The position numbers and the translations under genes are program-made. Below the pieces are notes generated by a model that saw nothing but the letters and a program-made list of their open reading frames with translations, had not been told where the DNA came from and ran no database searches. From contig JAMCPL010000030.1 in the NCBI GenBank assembly GCA_023379675.1, forward strand, positions 1-64,000: DNA of 64,000 nucleotides. Direction: 5' to 3'. Positions 61,801-64,000 of this stretch are shown piece after piece; the stretch's first letter is position 1, and every line of letters begins with the position of its first letter. This stretch comes from Actinomycetota bacterium. GTDB taxonomy: Bacteria; Actinomycetota; Acidimicrobiia; Acidimicrobiales; JAMCPL01.

Positions 61801-63273
61801 GATCAGCAGTACCACATGCCCGTCTGCCTGTAAAGAGCGGACAGACGAGCGCAAGCGCCTACCTCCGGCAACGACCTTATCCGCTCTGAGCCGGCGGGCA
61901 ACCGCTCCCCTGGTCCCCGCAACCACCAGCTGGAAACCTGCAAGCCTGACCTCCTCAGCCAGCGAATCCGCCAGTGGTTCCAGCTCGTATTCCAGCCTGG
62001 CAAGAGCGGTCAGGTGACCGGACTTGGTGAGCCCGAGCACGCCTGCGCCACCTTTGCCGAGTTCCCTGGCCCTCGTGGATACACCGCGGGGAAACTCCAC
62101 CCCGATATCTCCAAGGTCACCGAGCGGAGCCAGTATCCAGTTCCTTCGACGTACCAGAGCTAAAGGCTGGGAGGCATCGAACGCCGCATCCAACCGCGTG
62201 GCCACTTCGGTGGGGTCTGCGTCTCCGATAACTTCGAAGCCCGCCATCCGTCTACGTCCTGTAGAAAGCACGGCAGGATCCAGAACTACGGTGTCCACCC
62301 TGTCGAGTCTGAGAAGAGCTGCACGGTCCATCACGAGTACGCCGCGGGCGGACAATGCCCTACTGGTTCCTGCAATATAAGCCTCTTGCCCAAGGCGTGC
62401 TGCCTTTGGCACCCCTGCGACGAAGGCATTGCCCGCTCTTTGCAGGCTACGGGTTCCCGCCAGGCCGAGACCGAACGCGGCGAAGGTCGCTAATGAAGCC
62501 CTGTCCGCGTAGTGTTCTACGGGACCGCGAGGTAACGGCAATGGGCGGGGATCGCGCTCGATCGGATCGATCGAACTGTGATGATGGCCGTAGAACTCCG
62601 GCTCACGCTTCGTCCATAGCGCATTGATGGAACGGAGTTCGCTGATTCGATTGGTCCTGTGGGTGATGTCGACCACCAAGCCCAGAGGACCTTGAGAGAG
62701 AGCCTGCGTGAAAGCATTGGTCAGGCCGAGACCGAGATCCGTAGCGGTATGGCCTATATGGGCATCGAGCAGGCGGCGTACTCTCGGTTCGCTTTCCGCA
62801 AGGGATACCAAGGAACCGATTTCGCTGGGCAACGGGGTCAAGCTGAGAACCTGGCCAAACATGCTGATACCCAGTCCTGCTACATCGGCACCGAGTGCGA
62901 TCACGTTCCGGCGTACTGACTCGATGTCGCCGGGGTGCTCGGGGCGATCATAGGAAAATCGCTCCTGATGCAGACCATGTTCCTCCTCAACCCCCTCGAC
63001 CACCTCGACCAGGTCATCGAGACCTGAGGCGTCAGGGTCAAAAGCAACCACCACGTGACCTGTTATGGCATTGATTTCTGCCCACTGCACGCCGTCGAGT
63101 GCGGCGAGAGCTTGCTTGACGTGCCGGGTGAATTCTTCGAGACCCTGCCTGCGTGAGGCGCGTACCTCGATATGGGCACGACCATTCGCCACCCAGGATC
63201 GCCTGCGTTTGCGACCGCTGAACCACCCGTCGATGAACTTGACCGGCCCTATAGATGGTATGGCAAACCTCAT
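58876..63273 (-). CDS. Very large P-type ATPase (CtpH/CtpI-like)
   Basis: The 1465-residue membrane pump has an N-terminal domain (about 30-95) like a heavy-metal-associated fold but without CxxC, then a long extra region of about 550 residues, and from about residue 640 a P2/P3-like core. The phosphorylated Asp is D926 in CFDKTGTLTAGHI; the actuator loop is DESSLTGESFPV, the ATP part GDGANDAAAIRLAYAGIALGG. Mycobacterial CtpH/CtpI are of the same oversized type; their ions are not firmly known. A divalent or K+-type cation is possible. The gene follows a small membrane protein on the same strand. Confidence 0.85.
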   Translation of the reverse strand: MRFAIPSIGPVKFIDGWFSGRKRRRSWVANGRAHIEVRASRRQGLEEFTRHVKQALAALDGVQWAEINAITGHVVVAFDPDASGLDDLVEVVEGVEEEHGLHQERFSYDRPEHPGDIESVRRNVIALGADVAGLGISMFGQVLSLTPLPSEIGSLVSLAESEPRVRRLLDAHIGHTATDLGLGLTNAFTQALSQGPLGLVVDITHRTNRISELRSINALWTKREPEFYGHHHSSIDPIERDPRPLPLPRGPVEHYADRASLATFAAFGLGLAGTRSLQRAGNAFVAGVPKAARLGQEAYIAGTSRALSARGVLVMDRAALLRLDRVDTVVLDPAVLSTGRRRMAGFEVIGDADPTEVATRLDAAFDASQPLALVRRRNWILAPLGDLGDIGVEFPRGVSTRARELGKGGAGVLGLTKSGHLTALARLEYELEPLADSLAEEVRLAGFQLVVAGTRGAVARRLRADKVVAGGRRLRSSVRSLQADGHVVLLISGGEARGALHAADCGFGLTGRAHDPPWGAHLLAGEDLGPAFLIVQAARLARQASHRSVMLSLAGSGIGGVWALTGLPVTASRRAALPVNMAALAAQATSVLSASTAAHRRVPMPVAAPPWHAMPSEAVISALSSSSKGLDAEEARRRETTAVPQRPFVIKATQALFDELANPLTPILAVGAGLSAAVGSVTDAVLVAGVTGVNAAIGAAQRLRTEVALEQLEAKGTITVGVRRSGMRVDIRHETLVWGDVVELSSGDQVPADCRILEAVSCEVDESSLTGESFPVLKQAAATPGMAVADRTCMLYEGTTVVAGSALAVVVALGQSTESRKGLAEAPEAPRSGVEARLARISALTVPATVASGAVVTGLGLLRGLPLRRAVGSGVSLMVAAVPEGLPLLANAAQLASARRLSERGALVRNPHTIEALGRVDVLCFDKTGTLTAGHIALQRISDGIHDDSIENVGPTTRAVVTAALRASPSCEGSEVLPHATDQAVVEGAARAGVKADDEIDGWLQVSELAFEPSRGFHAVVGTGRNGSLVAAKGAPEVILPRCTTWRSPDGSVKLGSRVRQRLDVEVERLAGKGLRVLAVAQRNATARGNLVDERVADLELLGFLGMADHVRPTAAAAVEQLYQAGVEVVMITGDHPSTAEAVARELGILRGTARHEAESLDSKRIMTGIELDAMSDAELQEIIPAVSVFARVTPAHKVRIVTTLQSAGRIVAMTGDGANDAAAIRLAYAGIALGGRGASAAREAADLVVTDDRIETIVDAIVEGRAMWASVRDALGILVGGNLGEVAFSVTTAAITGASALGPRQFLLVNLLTDMLPAITIALQSPVGRDPESLLHEGPDASLGSALGKQIAVRAITTAGGATGAWMLARATGRRRRASTVALAALVGTQLAQTAVVGVRSPLVLGSTLASSLVLIGVVQTPVVSQFFGCTPLGPIGWTIAGGAAGVATVGSIIVPRAASYLTP

Positions 63274-63364
63274 ATACGATTCATATGCGCATGATTCGTA
63301 GCTCGCGACCTATGGCCCGCCGCCCTATGATCCGCAACTGGAGTGTATGGACAACGCACGATTT

Positions 63365-63423
63365 CACAGCAATGCGAAGTCAGGGGGACAGCAAGCCCGA
63401 GATGCCTATCCGCTGAGCCTCTT
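63365..63423. repeat. Half copy of the MITE-like element
   Basis: This 59-bp segment matches 19903-19961 except for three positions and keeps the right inverted terminus (TGCCTATCCGCTGAGCCTC). The left half is absent. It lies between the P-type ATPase and the small membrane-protein gene. Confidence 0.7.
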
Positions 63424-63462
63424 AGTTCATCGCAGAGCATCCGGTACTGCTGAATCGTCGTG

Positions 63463-63720
63463 TCAATTTTGCCTGGAATGGTGGCGAGCCACCACGACGC
63501 TCGCACCTATGAGCGCAGCAACGGGAAGATCTACGGCGCCAAAGGCCACCGTAGCCACCAATGCACCCGCAAAGGCCATGCCTATTACCGGCTCTGCCAC
63601 ACGAGTATGGAGTACTGGCATTACATAGCCGGCACGTTTCAGCACTGAAACTGATATATCGTGCCCTGATTCACCCTCCCCATTTGTACCTGTAGTATCA
63701 GCTACTGTCTTGACCACCAT
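63463..63720 (-). CDS. Small membrane protein
   Basis: The 85-residue product has an N-terminal soluble stretch of about 40 residues and a hydrophobic segment PVIGMAFAGALVATVAFGAVDLPVAALIGASVVVA, either one long or two short helices. No family is recognised. The start ATG has an excellent GAAGGAGG, and an extended -10 lies upstream, so the gene is surely expressed. It precedes the giant P-type ATPase by 189 bp on the same strand and might be its partner or regulator. Confidence 0.7.
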   Translation of the reverse strand: MVVKTVADTTGTNGEGESGHDISVSVLKRAGYVMPVLHTRVAEPVIGMAFAGALVATVAFGAVDLPVAALIGASVVVARHHSRQN

Positions 63721-63743
63721 GTGAACCTCCTTCTACTTCACCA

Positions 63744-63749
63744 AGTATA
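63744..63749 (-). promoter_or_regulatory. Extended -10 of the small membrane-protein gene
   Basis: TGGTATACT on the minus strand is an extended -10 (TGN then TATACT). Transcription would start near 63737, leaving a short leader that contains the Shine-Dalgarno. Confidence 0.55.
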
Positions 63750-64000
63750 CCATGTACCATTTCCCTCGATCCCCGATCTTCGGAATTGGTCGTAGCAATA
63801 ATCGCGTTGACTGCGAGCAGGCAAAGTCCCGCGAGGTTGCGGAGACATGAGCTGTAGCGGAAAAGGCGGCAAGCAGCTTGACTGATCTCGCGCCAGAGGG
63901 CCATCGCGCCGGCCATTGTTGTCAATAGCCATGAAAAAGTCCGAGAATATTGCCACGATTGTGGCGCCCATGCAACTTCTGGCGATCCAGATTTAAGGAA
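63750..64000. other. Window edge, no recognised gene
   Basis: Overlapping minus-strand frames are open but show no family similarity or ribosome-binding site. Nothing else is recognised to the end of the window. Confidence 0.3.

Overview
The window looks like chromosome from an actinobacterium, most likely an acidophilic member of the Acidimicrobiia. This is inferred from gene content only. Actinobacterial markers are a mycothiol ligase (mshC), a clpS-DUF2017 pair, an InhA-type enoyl reductase, a DUF2342 metallopeptidase, a CarD regulator, radA-disA and a very large CtpH/CtpI-like P-type ATPase. A secreted G1 (glutamic) peptidase hints at an acidic habitat.

Layout. 0-7.5 kb is an accessory region: a GNAT protein, a G1 peptidase and a lipoprotein lie between decayed IS1634-family fragments, followed by a DNA-repair methyltransferase, a HepT/MntA-type toxin-antitoxin pair and a dead IS3-family element. 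7.5-13.8 kb is a five-gene peptide-type ABC importer on the minus strand. 14-21.7 kb holds a Gfo/Idh/MocA oxidoreductase, an aminotransferase, mshC, thrS, a 162-bp MITE-like element, a HIT protein and a K+ channel. 21.7-23.5 kb is a repeat patch of IS1634 3' ends flanking a RelBE-type pair. 23.5-31.2 kb holds a second K+ channel, a cold-shock protein, radA, disA, carD, ispDF and rlmB. 31.4-43.7 kb holds an acyl-CoA synthetase, two tRNA-Ser, superoxide dismutase, an MFS carrier, rimO-pgsA-cinA, a macro-domain protein, a methyltransferase, a DUF6671 protein and fabI. 43.7-48.3 kb is a DabB-DabA type inorganic-carbon uptake operon behind a consensus-like promoter. 48.3-56.3 kb holds heme O synthase, clpS, tRNA-Glu, MarR regulators, a nitronate monooxygenase-like enzyme, a DUF2342 peptidase, a GT51 glycosyltransferase and tRNA-Asp. 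56.3-58.7 kb is again accessory: an integrase relic, VapBC, an IS66 relic and an AbrB/RelE-like pair. 58.9-63.7 kb holds the giant P-type ATPase and a small membrane protein.

Two features recur. Many genes have a TANNNT -10 hexamer 5-7 nt before the start codon, suggesting widespread leaderless mRNA, while others keep clear Shine-Dalgarno sites. Short tandem repeats have also expanded inside or at the edges of several genes (dabB, dabA, cinA, the ABC ATPase and the MFS stop codon). The best candidates for new biology are the dab promoter/palindrome, the IS-bracketed peptidase cassette, the repeat-flanked toxin-antitoxin module and the MITE.
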